Of a stretch of 64,000 nt of DNA, positions 1 to 8,816 are shown piece after piece. Source of the DNA: Gayadomonas joobiniege G7 (lineage in GTDB: Bacteria; Pseudomonadota; Gammaproteobacteria; Enterobacterales; Alteromonadaceae); contig NZ_AMRX01000006.1 in the NCBI RefSeq assembly GCF_000300815.1, positions 986,323 to 1,050,322 of the forward strand, written 5' to 3'. The position numbers were made by a program, and so were the translations under genes. Each line of letters opens with the position of its first letter. Positions within the stretch are counted from its first letter, which is position 1. The notes beneath the pieces were generated by a model. The model had not been told where the DNA came from and ran no database searches. It saw only the letters and a program-made list of their open reading frames with translations.

Positions 1-1
1 A

Positions 2-1390
2 GCCGGTGCCGGATTATGTGACGAAAAAACCGTACGTTTTACCGCGGAAAAGGCCAAACAAAGCCTCGAAACTTTAATCAGTTACGGGGTACCGTTTGAC
101 ACCATTCCCGGCGAAGATGGTAAACAAAAATACCACCTAACTCGCGAAGGCGGACACAGCCACAGACGGATCCTACATGCCGCCGATGCCACTGGCAAAG
201 CAGTGCAAAAAACCTTAATCCGAAGTGCCAAATCACATCAAAGCATTCGTATATTTGAGCGTTATAATGCAGTTGATTTAATCACTGCAAAAAAATTAAA
301 ACAAGCTCATAAACAAGTTTATGGTGCTTATGTTTGGAACCGTGATAGCGAACAAGTTGAAGTGATTAAAGCCGCTAAAGTCATTTTGGCAACTGGCGGA
401 GCGAGTAAAGTATATCAATATACGTCTAACCCAGATATCGCCAGCGGTGATGGGATTGCAATGGCATGGCGCGCCGGTTGTAGGATCGCCAATATGGAAT
501 TTAACCAATTTCATCCAACCTGTTTGTTTCACCCGGATGCCCGCAACTTTTTATTAACCGAAGCCCTGCGCGGTGAAGGCGCTTATTTAACTCGCCCGGA
601 CGGAAGTCGCTTTATGCCAGATTTTGATGACAGAGCCGAATTAGCGCCACGCGACATTGTTGCTCGAGCGATCGACTTCGAAATGAAGCGTTTAGGGGCA
701 GACTGCATGTATTTAGACATCACCCATAAACCTAAAGATTTTATTAAACATCATTTTCCAACCATTTATAAACGCTGCAAACAGTTTGGGATTAACATGA
801 GTAAAAGTCCAATCCCTGTGGTACCCGCAGCACATTATACTTGCGGTGGGGTCATGACGAATCTAAACGGGCAAACAGATATCGAAAACCTTTATGCCAT
901 TGGTGAAGTTGCCTATACGGGATTGCATGGTGCCAACCGAATGGCCAGCAATTCCTTATTAGAGTGTTTGGTATTTGCCGAAGCAGCTGCAACCAACATT
1001 CTTCAGTCTGGTTTTGATGTGTCTAAATTCCCCACGATCCCAGCTTGGGATGAAAGTAAAGTCTCTGATAGTGATGAAGAAGTGGTGATTCAGCATAATT
1101 GGCACGAGCTTAGATTATTAATGTGGGACTATGTGGGCATAGTGCGAACCAACAAACGATTGGAGCGCGCATTGAGGCGTATAGAGCTACTGCAACAAGA
1201 GGTTGACGAATATTACGCCAACTTTAAAGTCAGCAATAACCTGCTTGAGTTAAGAAACTTATTAGATGTTGCCGAGCTCATTGTAAAATGTGCAATGCAA
1301 CGAAAAGAAAGTCGCGGGTTGCATTACAATTTGGATTACCCAAACACTGCAAAAGATGCCAAACCCAGCATTTTAGTGCCCGACTCTTAA
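2..1390 (+). CDS. nadB: L-aspartate oxidase (5' partial)
   Basis: FAD enzyme that oxidises L-aspartate to iminoaspartate, the first step of de novo NAD synthesis, in the cytosol. The frame is open from base 2, so the N-terminal FAD-binding part lies outside the window; 462 residues are visible. Family blocks seen: [13 protein letters not shown]...DATG (visible residues 46-63), [31 protein letters not shown] and [23 protein letters not shown] at 203 could be mistaken for a start, but the conserved REGGH block lies upstream of it. The 3' end overlaps the convergent ygfX-like gene by 18 bases. NadB next to sdhE/ygfX is a common gammaproteobacterial arrangement. Confidence 0.95.
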   Translation, partial: AGAGLCDEKTVRFTAEKAKQSLETLISYGVPFDTIPGEDGKQKYHLTREGGHSHRRILHAADATGKAVQKTLIRSAKSHQSIRIFERYNAVDLITAKKLKQAHKQVYGAYVWNRDSEQVEVIKAAKVILATGGASKVYQYTSNPDIASGDGIAMAWRAGCRIANMEFNQFHPTCLFHPDARNFLLTEALRGEGAYLTRPDGSRFMPDFDDRAELAPRDIVARAIDFEMKRLGADCMYLDITHKPKDFIKHHFPTIYKRCKQFGINMSKSPIPVVPAAHYTCGGVMTNLNGQTDIENLYAIGEVAYTGLHGANRMASNSLLECLVFAEAAATNILQSGFDVSKFPTIPAWDESKVSDSDEEVVIQHNWHELRLLMWDYVGIVRTNKRLERALRRIELLQQEVDEYYANFKVSNNLLELRNLLDVAELIVKCAMQRKESRGLHYNLDYPNTAKDAKPSILVPDS

Positions 1391-1774
1391 TATTTTTATG
1401 GTTCGGCGCAGCCGACTCTGCGCTTGTTTATCTAACATATCTGGGGCAAACAAAAGACTTTTTTGCCCCATCCTTAACCAAATCCAGTTATTTAGATAAC
1501 AAGAATTTTTATTAATTAAAAAACGCTCGTCACCAACCATAAAATAAGCTCTAAAAGTTTCTACTTTGAGATAATAATCACAACTGATTTGTTGTTGCTG
1601 TATTTGCCGCATAAAGCCAATTGTTAAAATTAATAATCCCAACATAGCCCCACAGAGCAGACCAAGGTGATTCACTTCGATTAACAGACACCAAGCCATT
1701 ACGGCAAATAATCCACCAACATAATAAGATTTTAAGCGTCCGGGACGACTTTTAATCAGATAATATTGCGCCAT
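1373..1774 (-). CDS. YgfX (CptA)-like small membrane protein
   Basis: A 133-residue protein with two hydrophobic segments (about residues 19-35 and 38-54) and a basic soluble tail. It directly follows sdhE and overlaps it by 23 bases, the position and architecture of YgfX/CptA, which in E. coli is described as a membrane protein partnered with SdhE/CptB. No catalytic motif is visible. The assignment rests on synteny, length and topology rather than a clear sequence signature. It overlaps the end of nadB on the other strand. Confidence 0.6.
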   Translation of the reverse strand: MAQYYLIKSRPGRLKSYYVGGLFAVMAWCLLIEVNHLGLLCGAMLGLLILTIGFMRQIQQQQISCDYYLKVETFRAYFMVGDERFLINKNSCYLNNWIWLRMGQKSLLFAPDMLDKQAQSRLRRTIKILRVGH

Positions 1775-2006
1775 TTAACGTATGAATTTTTTTAATCAAC
1801 GCCGCGAATTCGGCATCTTCACATTTTTCATGTCCCATAAACCAAGCAAAGAGTTGCGGATCGTCCCCTTCTAACAAACGCTGAAAAGTCAACTTTTCTT
1901 GATCTGGCAAGTCAGCATAATGTTTTTCTACAAAAGGCATTAAAATAACGTCTAGCTCAAGCATACCGCGGCGGCACGCCCATCGAGTTCTGGCCTGACT
2001 TTGCAT
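1752..2006 (-). CDS. sdhE: SdhE, FAD assembly factor of succinate dehydrogenase
   Basis: An 84-residue protein with the RRGMLELD motif near residues 12-19, which contains the RGxxE signature of the SdhE/YgfY/Sdh5 family. The family promotes covalent attachment of FAD to the flavoprotein subunits of succinate dehydrogenase and fumarate reductase. Length matches the family (80-95 residues). It is transcribed away from ygfZ, as in many gammaproteobacteria, and translationally coupled to the downstream ygfX-like gene by a 23-base overlap. Confidence 0.9.
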   Translation of the reverse strand: MQSQARTRWACRRGMLELDVILMPFVEKHYADLPDQEKLTFQRLLEGDDPQLFAWFMGHEKCEDAEFAALIKKIHTLNGAILSD

Positions 2007-2115
2007 AAAATATATCCTATTTGTTATCTATTTGTCGTCTAAGTATATACGCCCCTTGCGCTATGCTACAATGCCCCCACACTAATAGGCATGGTTTTCA
2101 ATATAAGGTTTATTT

Positions 2116-3018
2116 ATGTCGCAACAAGTTGTAGCTTTACAAAACTGGCAGGCCATTAAAGCCACTGGTGACGACGCCTGCCAATTTTTAAATAGTCAAT
2201 TAACCTGTGATCTCACTGCTTTGGCCAAAGATCAAGCCACTTTTGCCAGTCATTGTGACGCTAAAGGCAAAGTATGGGCTCAGTCATTTATTTTAAACCT
2301 ACCCGAGCAGTATTGGCTGTTTCAACATCAAAGCAGCATTGATAAATCGCTGCAAAACTTCAAAAAGTTTTCAGTTTTTTCAAAAGTCGAGTTTAGTGAA
2401 GCCGTTCAGCCCTACCAGTTTTACGCGTGGCTAAATGCACCACTAAATCTACTCTTGCACGAAACTCAAGAAAAAGACGACTTGGTGATCGTTCGCATGA
2501 GCGAATCGATCCACTTAATTGCGGCTAAATCGGCTGAAAAAGTAAGCGAATTTACTGAGCAGCCAATCAGCGATGATCAGCAAGGTTTTATTAAAGCGCT
2601 CAGCGACGATTTAATACCATTTTTAGGCAGTACTGAGTTGCAACAAAAGTATGTCCCACAAATGTTAAATGCCCATGCAATCAAAGGCATCAGCTTTAAA
2701 AAAGGCTGTTATATGGGGCAAGAAACCGTGGCTCGAATGCGCTATCGCGGTGGCCTTAAAAAAGCAACTTATGCATTTAATGGCGCAGGAAAAATAGCGC
2801 CCGAAACCAATTTAGAAGTGGCCCTAGGTGACAGTTGGCGACGCGCTGGCGAAGTCATATTGAGTCATTATGATGCCGCTTCAGACACCAGTTTGGGTAT
2901 GGCTGTTTTGCCTATCGACTCAGACACAAACGCAACATTCAGAGTAAAGGATAATGACAGCCAAAAGGTTCAACTGTCCGCTCTGCCCTACTCACTAGAC
3001 TACGAGGAAAGCAAATGA
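2116..3018 (+). CDS. ygfZ: tRNA-modifying protein YgfZ (folate-binding)
   Basis: A 300-residue member of the GcvT-like/YgfZ family, which binds tetrahydrofolate and supports assembly or repair of some Fe-S enzymes such as MiaB. The diagnostic KGCYMGQETVARMRYRG motif is present near residues 195-212, with the essential cysteine. It lies divergently from sdhE, the usual ygfZ-sdhE arrangement. Its stop overlaps the start of the following FKBP gene (ATGA at 3015-3018), so the two are probably co-translated. Confidence 0.92.
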   Translation: MSQQVVALQNWQAIKATGDDACQFLNSQLTCDLTALAKDQATFASHCDAKGKVWAQSFILNLPEQYWLFQHQSSIDKSLQNFKKFSVFSKVEFSEAVQPYQFYAWLNAPLNLLLHETQEKDDLVIVRMSESIHLIAAKSAEKVSEFTEQPISDDQQGFIKALSDDLIPFLGSTELQQKYVPQMLNAHAIKGISFKKGCYMGQETVARMRYRGGLKKATYAFNGAGKIAPETNLEVALGDSWRRAGEVILSHYDAASDTSLGMAVLPIDSDTNATFRVKDNDSQKVQLSALPYSLDYEESK

Positions 3019-3527
3019 AAATAGCAGCTAATACAGTTGTCGCCATGCACTATGAAGTAAAAAAACAAGGTGAAAACGAAGTGATAGATTCATCAAAAGG
3101 CGGTGAGCCATTATCTTTTATCTATGGCAAAGGTTTTTTAATTCCAGGTTTAGAACAAGCGATGCAAGATAAAGAAGCAGGTGACAGTTTTTCTGCCGTG
3201 ATTGATCCAAGCAGTGCATACGGTGAATATCACGAAGCTTTATCACAACGTTTACCGATTGATGTATTTGATCATATTGATGAAATTCATGAAGGTATGA
3301 CATTGCGCGCGGACACAGATCAGGGTCAACAGTCTGTTATCATCACTAAAATCGAAGACGATTTTGTCACTGTTGATGGCAATCATCCGCTGGCAGGTTT
3401 AACGTTAGAGTTTGATGTGAATGTTGTTTCTGTTCGCGAAGCAACTGAAGAAGAACTTGCGCACGGTCATGTACACGAAAAAGCATCAAGCTGTTGTGGT
3501 GACGACAAAAGCGATTGCTGTGACTAG
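3015..3527 (+). CDS. slyD: SlyD-like FKBP-type peptidyl-prolyl isomerase
   Basis: A 170-residue FKBP-type prolyl isomerase and chaperone of the SlyD family. The FKBP fold is split by an insert-in-flap domain (about residues 70-120); motifs include the GxGxLIPGLE-type loop (YGKGFLIPGLEQAM). The C-terminus is a short His/Cys-rich tail (HGHVHE, then CC, C and CC), a reduced version of the metal-binding tail linked to nickel delivery. It overlaps ygfZ by four bases. A generic FKBP of the same family remains possible. Confidence 0.85.
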   Translation: MKIAANTVVAMHYEVKKQGENEVIDSSKGGEPLSFIYGKGFLIPGLEQAMQDKEAGDSFSAVIDPSSAYGEYHEALSQRLPIDVFDHIDEIHEGMTLRADTDQGQQSVIITKIEDDFVTVDGNHPLAGLTLEFDVNVVSVREATEEELAHGHVHEKASSCCGDDKSDCCD

Positions 3528-3536
3528 GTGAATTCG

Positions 3537-4262
3537 CTAGTAAGGCAGCGGTGTTCCGCGCCAATGTAATAAGTGTCCAGAGTCAGCTACCGTTAACTGA
3601 TCAACTATTTGATCGATTCGTTTCGCTGTCTGCTCTGGACTGTATAATCGCTGTGCTGAGATGTTTTTTTGAAATGGCTTAGACAATTGGCTGTCTGTTG
3701 TGCCTGGATGTAAAGCCACTAAGATATTTTTAGGGTAGTTTCTAGCCCATTCAATCGAGGTTGTTTTCACTAACATATTTAAAGCCGCTTTGCTGGCTCG
3801 ATAACTATACCAACCGCCTAACTTATTATCAGTAATACTGCCCACCATAGCCGACAATGCGATAAAAATGGTTTTATATCGGCGGGTAGATACACTATCA
3901 GCCGCTTTAAGTAAGTTGAGATGAGCGATAAAATTTGCTTCTAGGTTTGCTTGTATGCCTTTTAAACTGACCTCTTGCAGCGATTTTTCGGCTTTAACCT
4001 GGTTATTAGATAAAAACCCACAGGTGTTTAACCAGATATCCACCTGCAACGCTTGCTGGTTTATGTACTTTACCAAAGGTTCAACGGCTGACTCATCACT
4101 TAAGGATACCTGATACCAGTGCATTCGCTGCTTAAACATCTGCTGTGACGGTGATCGACTTATCAATAAAAACTCATGCGTTGGAAATTTCGTGAACCAT
4201 ATTTGAGCAATGGCTTTAGCGATTGCACCGCTCGCACCTGCAATAACAATACAAGGTTTCAT
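3537..4262 (-). CDS. Short-chain dehydrogenase/reductase family protein
   Basis: A 241-residue SDR. It has an N-terminal glycine-rich nucleotide motif (AGASGAIAKAI, residues 8-18), an NTCG segment in place of the usual NNAG, a serine in IALSAMVG and the YxxxK catalytic pair (YRASK). The C-terminal part (VALHPGTTDSQLSKPF) resembles the CsgA/YciK-like SDR group. Substrate is unknown. It is convergent with the slyD gene, only nine bases from its end, and divergent from rdgB. Confidence 0.8.
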   Translation of the reverse strand: MKPCIVIAGASGAIAKAIAQIWFTKFPTHEFLLISRSPSQQMFKQRMHWYQVSLSDESAVEPLVKYINQQALQVDIWLNTCGFLSNNQVKAEKSLQEVSLKGIQANLEANFIAHLNLLKAADSVSTRRYKTIFIALSAMVGSITDNKLGGWYSYRASKAALNMLVKTTSIEWARNYPKNILVALHPGTTDSQLSKPFQKNISAQRLYSPEQTAKRIDQIVDQLTVADSGHLLHWRGTPLPY

Positions 4263-4377
4263 TTCGCACTCCGTAAATAAGATATTAACGAAAACTCATA
4301 ATCAATAGATCAGTTCGACTCACACCCAAATAACAGGTAAACTTCTGGCAAATAAACCTTCATGACTCAACACTCTA

Positions 4378-4992
4378 ATGACTGATAAAACTCAAATTGT
4401 ATTAGCAACCGGCAACGCCGGCAAAGTTGCTGAGCTACAGCAGATGTTAAGTGACAGCCCGTTTGATATTGTTTCGCAAAAAAGTCTAAATGTACCGGAT
4501 GCAATTGAAGATGGTTTATCTTTTATCGAAAACGCAATAAAAAAAGCCCGCAATGCGTGCTTGCATACGGGATTGCCAGCCATTGCTGATGATTCAGGTT
4601 TAGAAGTTGATTATTTAAAAGGTGCGCCTGGCATCTACTCTGCTCGTTATGCTGGTGAAAATGCCAGCGATCAGGACAATATAGACAAACTAATGGCGGC
4701 GTTAAGCTCAGCCCCGGCGGATCAACGCCATGCAAGATTCCAATGTGTTTTAGTCTATTTGCGCCATGCCGAAGATCCCACTCCGATTGTCTGCCATGCG
4801 AGTTGGCCAGGGCTAATAGCCGAGCAGCAAAATGGTTTAAACGGCTTTGGGTATGATCCAATATTTTATCTGCCAGAGTACCAATGCACATCGGCCGAAC
4901 TAGAAAAGTCGTTTAAAAACCAAGTCAGCCATCGCGGCCAAGCATTGAAAAGGTTGGTAGCCGCTCTGAACACATTAGGGGGCCACAGCTAA
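4378..4992 (+). CDS. rdgB: dITP/XTP pyrophosphatase RdgB
   Basis: A 204-residue Ham1/RdgB family nucleotide pyrophosphatase that hydrolyses dITP, XTP and other non-canonical purine triphosphates, keeping them out of DNA and RNA. Visible motifs: [11 protein letters not shown] at the N-terminus, [24 protein letters not shown] (about residues 69-92), GFGYDPIF and SHRGQAL. Length is normal. It abuts hemW with no intergenic gap, the classical rdgB-hemW operon. Confidence 0.95.
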   Translation: MTDKTQIVLATGNAGKVAELQQMLSDSPFDIVSQKSLNVPDAIEDGLSFIENAIKKARNACLHTGLPAIADDSGLEVDYLKGAPGIYSARYAGENASDQDNIDKLMAALSSAPADQRHARFQCVLVYLRHAEDPTPIVCHASWPGLIAEQQNGLNGFGYDPIFYLPEYQCTSAELEKSFKNQVSHRGQALKRLVAALNTLGGHS

Positions 4993-6138
4993 ATGCAGCA
5001 CCCCCCGCTCAGTTTATATATTCATATTCCCTGGTGTGCTCAAAAGTGTCCGTATTGTGACTTTAATTCACACGCGGTTAAACAAGGGATCCCAGAACAA
5101 GAATATGTGCAAGCTTTGACTCTCGATTTACAAACCGATGCGCATTTAGCGGCTTCACGCCCCTTACAAAGCATATTTTTTGGTGGTGGTACACCCAGTA
5201 TATTTAGCGCGGCCAGCATTGCCGCCATTTTAAAACAAGTAAAAAATAATTTTAGCCTAACTGACGATTGCGAAATCACGCTAGAAGCCAACCCAGGGAC
5301 GTTAGACAACCAAAAATTATCGGCTTTTGCAGAGGCTGGCATTAATCGTTTTTCGATCGGTGTGCAGAGCTTTCAAGCGGCTAAATTAAACAAACTCGGC
5401 CGGATCCATAATCCTCAACAAGCGATAGCAGCCGCGCAGACTGCGGCTAAGTTAACAATTAAAAGTTTTAACTTAGATTTAATGCATGGTTTACCTGAGC
5501 AAAACATGCAAGATGCGCTGGCAGATTTACAACAAGCGATCGATTTACAGGCACCGCATATTTCTTGGTATCAATTAACGATAGAGCCTAACACGCTATT
5601 TGCTTCACAACCGCCTAAATTACCACAAGACGAGGTGCTTGCTGATATCCAGCAAGCTGGTCAGGCACTGCTTGCTGCAAACGGCTACCACCAGTACGAA
5701 GTCAGTGCGTACAGTAAAAAAGGATATCAAAGCCAGCATAATCTAAATTATTGGCGTTTTGGTGATTATCTAGCGGTTGGTTGTGGTGCCCATGGCAAAA
5801 TCACTCAACCCGAGCAAGAACGCATTTTACGTTACGAAAAAATCAAACATCCTAAAGGCTATCTAGCAGCTGATAACTTCGTATATAAAAGCCACTCTGT
5901 GGCGATAGAAGACAGAGCCTTTGAGTATTTTATGAATCGCTTTCGTTTACTTGAGGCTTGCCCGGTCGATGAGTTTACCCGCTTAACAGGATTACCTTTC
6001 ACACAGGTTGAAAGCCAGATAGACACCGCATTATCACGCGACTTATTAACTCTGCGCTTAAAAAATAATAGCCAATATTTACAAGTCACAGAACGTGGTC
6101 AAAGATATTTAAACGATTTACTCGCGTTATTCATTTGA
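4993..6138 (+). CDS. hemW: HemW, radical SAM heme chaperone
   Basis: A 381-residue HemN-like radical SAM protein of the HemW type. The 4Fe-4S/SAM motif is CAQKCPYC (CxxxCxxC) near residues 15-22, followed by FFGGGTPS and a GVQSF segment. HemW binds heme and delivers it to respiratory enzymes; it is not a coproporphyrinogen dehydrogenase. The start follows directly after the rdgB stop. The 3' end overlaps the convergent small membrane protein gene by 12 bases. Confidence 0.93.
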   Translation: MQHPPLSLYIHIPWCAQKCPYCDFNSHAVKQGIPEQEYVQALTLDLQTDAHLAASRPLQSIFFGGGTPSIFSAASIAAILKQVKNNFSLTDDCEITLEANPGTLDNQKLSAFAEAGINRFSIGVQSFQAAKLNKLGRIHNPQQAIAAAQTAAKLTIKSFNLDLMHGLPEQNMQDALADLQQAIDLQAPHISWYQLTIEPNTLFASQPPKLPQDEVLADIQQAGQALLAANGYHQYEVSAYSKKGYQSQHNLNYWRFGDYLAVGCGAHGKITQPEQERILRYEKIKHPKGYLAADNFVYKSHSVAIEDRAFEYFMNRFRLLEACPVDEFTRLTGLPFTQVESQIDTALSRDLLTLRLKNNSQYLQVTERGQRYLNDLLALFI

Positions 6139-6390
6139 CGATTTTTTGTCTCGCTTCGTGCGATAACTAAAATGCCGATACGGAAACCATTTGTGTATCC
6201 AAATAAATTGGATACACAAGATCACCAGCAATAAAACAACCACAATTAACAAAATAGTCTGAAAGGACAAATCGGTACAGGTGTTTAGAATAATCACAAG
6301 CAAAATAGGTAACATGATAGCCGAAACCGACAACATCATGACGAATTTGGAGATAAGCTTTGCGCGTTTGTCCTCGGGTAGCTGCACCAT
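6127..6390 (-). CDS. Hypothetical small membrane protein
   Basis: An 87-residue protein with two strongly hydrophobic segments (about residues 16-36 and 42-66), and a very basic C-terminus rich in Lys and Arg. I do not recognise the family. The overlap with the end of hemW and the compact spacing suggest a real gene. It lies upstream of, and on the same strand as, the DUF1566 genes, but 56 bases of AT-rich sequence separate them. Confidence 0.5.
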   Translation of the reverse strand: MVQLPEDKRAKLISKFVMMLSVSAIMLPILLVIILNTCTDLSFQTILLIVVVLLLVILCIQFIWIHKWFPYRHFSYRTKRDKKSSNE

Positions 6391-6446
6391 ATAAATTGCA
6401 CCTTATATAATAAGTGAATTACATTCGATACAGCTGAATGAGTCCG

Positions 6447-6980
6447 TTATTGAATTTTTCTGACAACTCTAATCAGTGCGTTGCTAGTTTTTAGGTGTTG
6501 GGTATTACTTCCTTCTTTAAACTGCACGGCCCATACCAAGTCGTCTGCACTACTTCCTGAGTCACCAAAAACTGGCGTACTAGTCCAGTATACATCATTT
6601 TTGGTTGATGGAAATAGGCTTATATTTACAGCAGGTTGCGCGCAACTACGCTCTATTATACTCATCAACTCTTTGATATTTGGCAGCCGCCAATCATCAT
6701 AACCAGCAAACGTTAAACCCTCTGCGGCTTTGAGTGAGTTTTGCCAATTTAATAACATCGGCGATTCTAAACAACTGGCACTGTCTTGATCCCAGCTTTC
6801 ACCATAACTACAGACAGACCACATGAGCCCTGTCCGACTATCAGTAACAGTACCATTTTCGCTATCCAGATTAAAATCTTCAACAATTACCGTTGGGGAT
6901 ATATCCGCTGAACAAAAACTAAACGCATGCCAAGGCTTAATCATCAATACACATGCAAAAAATATTTGATAGTTACGCAT
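6447..6980 (-). CDS. Secreted DUF1566 domain protein
   Basis: A 177-residue exported protein: signal peptide (about residues 1-20) followed by a single DUF1566 (Lcl C-terminal-like) domain. Typical features are TVTDSRTGLMWSVC, DDWRLPNIKELMSII and VYWTSTPVF. The start lies two bases after the stop of the larger DUF1566 lipoprotein, so both are probably in one transcript with the upstream kinase gene. The biochemical role of DUF1566 is unknown; the domain resembles formylglycine-generating/FGE-like lectin folds in surface proteins, which is background and not seen here. Confidence 0.75.
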   Translation of the reverse strand: MRNYQIFFACVLMIKPWHAFSFCSADISPTVIVEDFNLDSENGTVTDSRTGLMWSVCSYGESWDQDSASCLESPMLLNWQNSLKAAEGLTFAGYDDWRLPNIKELMSIIERSCAQPAVNISLFPSTKNDVYWTSTPVFGDSGSSADDLVWAVQFKEGSNTQHLKTSNALIRVVRKIQ

Positions 6981-6982
6981 AC

Positions 6983-8743
6983 TTATCTCACTAAAATTAA
7001 ATGTAGCGGGGAGCCTTTAACATATGAAGCTTCATCACCTGACGCTAAATTAACCGCCCAAGCTCGGTTGGTGGACGGACTATCTTCATTCTGCACACCA
7101 AATAAAGCAGGTGTTGATGTCCAATACGCAGTATTTGTTTTTGCATGCTCAGGCCATATAATGTCAGCGTTTGCTGCGCGTGCAAGTTTATCGCTGGTAC
7201 GTGAGTAGTTTAAAATAGAAACTAATTCACGAACAGTCGGCAGTCTCCAATCACTTCCACCGCATAATTGCAATTGGTTCACTGCAGCTTGATACGTTTG
7301 AGTATCGCAAGAAGCCAAAGCTGCATCACAGGCCGCACTGCTGGAGTTTTGCACCCCAGGATCGCCGCCAGCCATTTCTACATCGTTATACCAAGTATAA
7401 GTGTGAGTATGAGCACGTAGCCCTGTCGTAGTTTTAATTTCCCAAATCAGCCCTGTCACATTATCCCGAATACACACGGCAGCGGCAATCGCATCACTGG
7501 TCGGCTGGGTCCAAGGCAGTTGCTCACCATTTGCGTCTATGAGTGACAAATCAAACGCATTTTCACCTTCGCCTTGTTTTTTGAAATCGCTGTCAGTTGC
7601 GGCAATATCCCGACCAAAATCTCCGTCTTGCCCCGGAAATTGAGTTAAGCCACAACTCACTCTATTACTGCGACTATCTGCGCATTCAGATACGCCTGTA
7701 TCGTTAATACCGTCAAAGTCTGGTATCGGTAAAACCGTCACAGTTACACTGTCGGTATCACTGAGCTGAGAGCTTCGGTTAGTGGCTTTAAACTGAAACG
7801 AATAATTTTCTATCTGATTGGTTGTTGGCGCAAGAGTATATGCATCTGTTGATGACGAACGACTTATTTCTAAGGTTTTTGGTCCGGCTAACTGTCGCCA
7901 TTCATAACTTGGGTTATCAGCGTTATCCACGTTTGCAGACAAAAAGATACGCTCACCTTCATATAAAACCTGATTGTTACCTGCATTAACAATAGGCGCT
8001 GTTTGACTGACAGGTAATATTTCCAGGACTTTTGTCTTGCTCGTCGTTAACCCACCGGTATCTTCCACTTCAAAACTTAGCTGAATACTGGCGATGGTTG
8101 AACCCAGGTTTACAAATTGTCCAGCACTCACTTCGCTTGTAACTGGCACGGCAGCTGAATCTGTTAAATCAAATAAGATACCGTCGTCTGGCAAGCCATT
8201 TAAAACGGTACCCGAAAGTTGTTTAACTTTGATGACTGCGGACGCAACCGCACGGCCATCTTCTGCATCTTGCCAATCCGAAACTAATGTAAAAGCTTCA
8301 CCCGACGCACTGACCCCATCCGAATCTTCTAGTTCAAAACTAACCACAGGCGGTGTGTTTAATACTGAGATCGTCAACTGTATTTGCTGTTTAACAGCAG
8401 TACCGACAGTGTCAGTTACCTGCAAACTCAGCAGCCATGTTTCTGACAGCGTTAAATCTGTTGGCAGTGTGAGTTCAATATCTTCTTCGGTCAGTGTATT
8501 CGCGTTCGCTTCTTGCTCGGCTGGCTGAATTGACCACTGGTAAGCATACGGCGGCGTACCACCTGAAGCGATACTACGCACAGTCACCGATTCTAGGCCT
8601 TGAGTGACGGAAAAGTCGTTACCAATATCGACCGTAAGCGATTTTTTTGCGGGCTCAGAACCTGAGCCACCACCACAAGCTGCCAGCACAGATAAAAGCG
8701 CTAATACAATCCCTCGCCTAAATATTTTTATCAGATGTTTCAT
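6983..8743 (-). CDS. DUF1566 lipoprotein with Ig/PKD-like repeats
   Basis: The start was set at the ATG at 8743 (586 residues), because a lipoprotein signal follows it directly (LLSVLAACGGG, lipobox Cys about residue 23) and a GA-rich ribosome site precedes it; the longer 613-residue frame would bury the signal. Domains: three or four Ig/PKD-like beta repeats (about residues 35-345), a calcium-loop-like DFDGINDTG segment, then a C-terminal DUF1566 domain with WRLPTVRELVSILNYSR and AYWTSTPALF. It is likely anchored in the outer membrane or surface exposed. It sits downstream of the PP2C/kinase gene in the same direction. Confidence 0.75.
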   Translation of the reverse strand: MKHLIKIFRRGIVLALLSVLAACGGGSGSEPAKKSLTVDIGNDFSVTQGLESVTVRSIASGGTPPYAYQWSIQPAEQEANANTLTEEDIELTLPTDLTLSETWLLSLQVTDTVGTAVKQQIQLTISVLNTPPVVSFELEDSDGVSASGEAFTLVSDWQDAEDGRAVASAVIKVKQLSGTVLNGLPDDGILFDLTDSAAVPVTSEVSAGQFVNLGSTIASIQLSFEVEDTGGLTTSKTKVLEILPVSQTAPIVNAGNNQVLYEGERIFLSANVDNADNPSYEWRQLAGPKTLEISRSSSTDAYTLAPTTNQIENYSFQFKATNRSSQLSDTDSVTVTVLPIPDFDGINDTGVSECADSRSNRVSCGLTQFPGQDGDFGRDIAATDSDFKKQGEGENAFDLSLIDANGEQLPWTQPTSDAIAAAVCIRDNVTGLIWEIKTTTGLRAHTHTYTWYNDVEMAGGDPGVQNSSSAACDAALASCDTQTYQAAVNQLQLCGGSDWRLPTVRELVSILNYSRTSDKLARAANADIIWPEHAKTNTAYWTSTPALFGVQNEDSPSTNRAWAVNLASGDEASYVKGSPLHLILVR

Positions 8744-8816
8744 ATCGGTTGTCTCTTGCAAGATCGCTAACATATACCTCAGCCGCCAATAAAACGACAG
8801 CCAATCAGAATAAATG

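Noticed and set aside
8094..8528. A 144-codon plus-strand frame inside the DUF1566 lipoprotein gene
   Set aside because: It is the shadow of a Ser/Thr-rich repeat region on the other strand.
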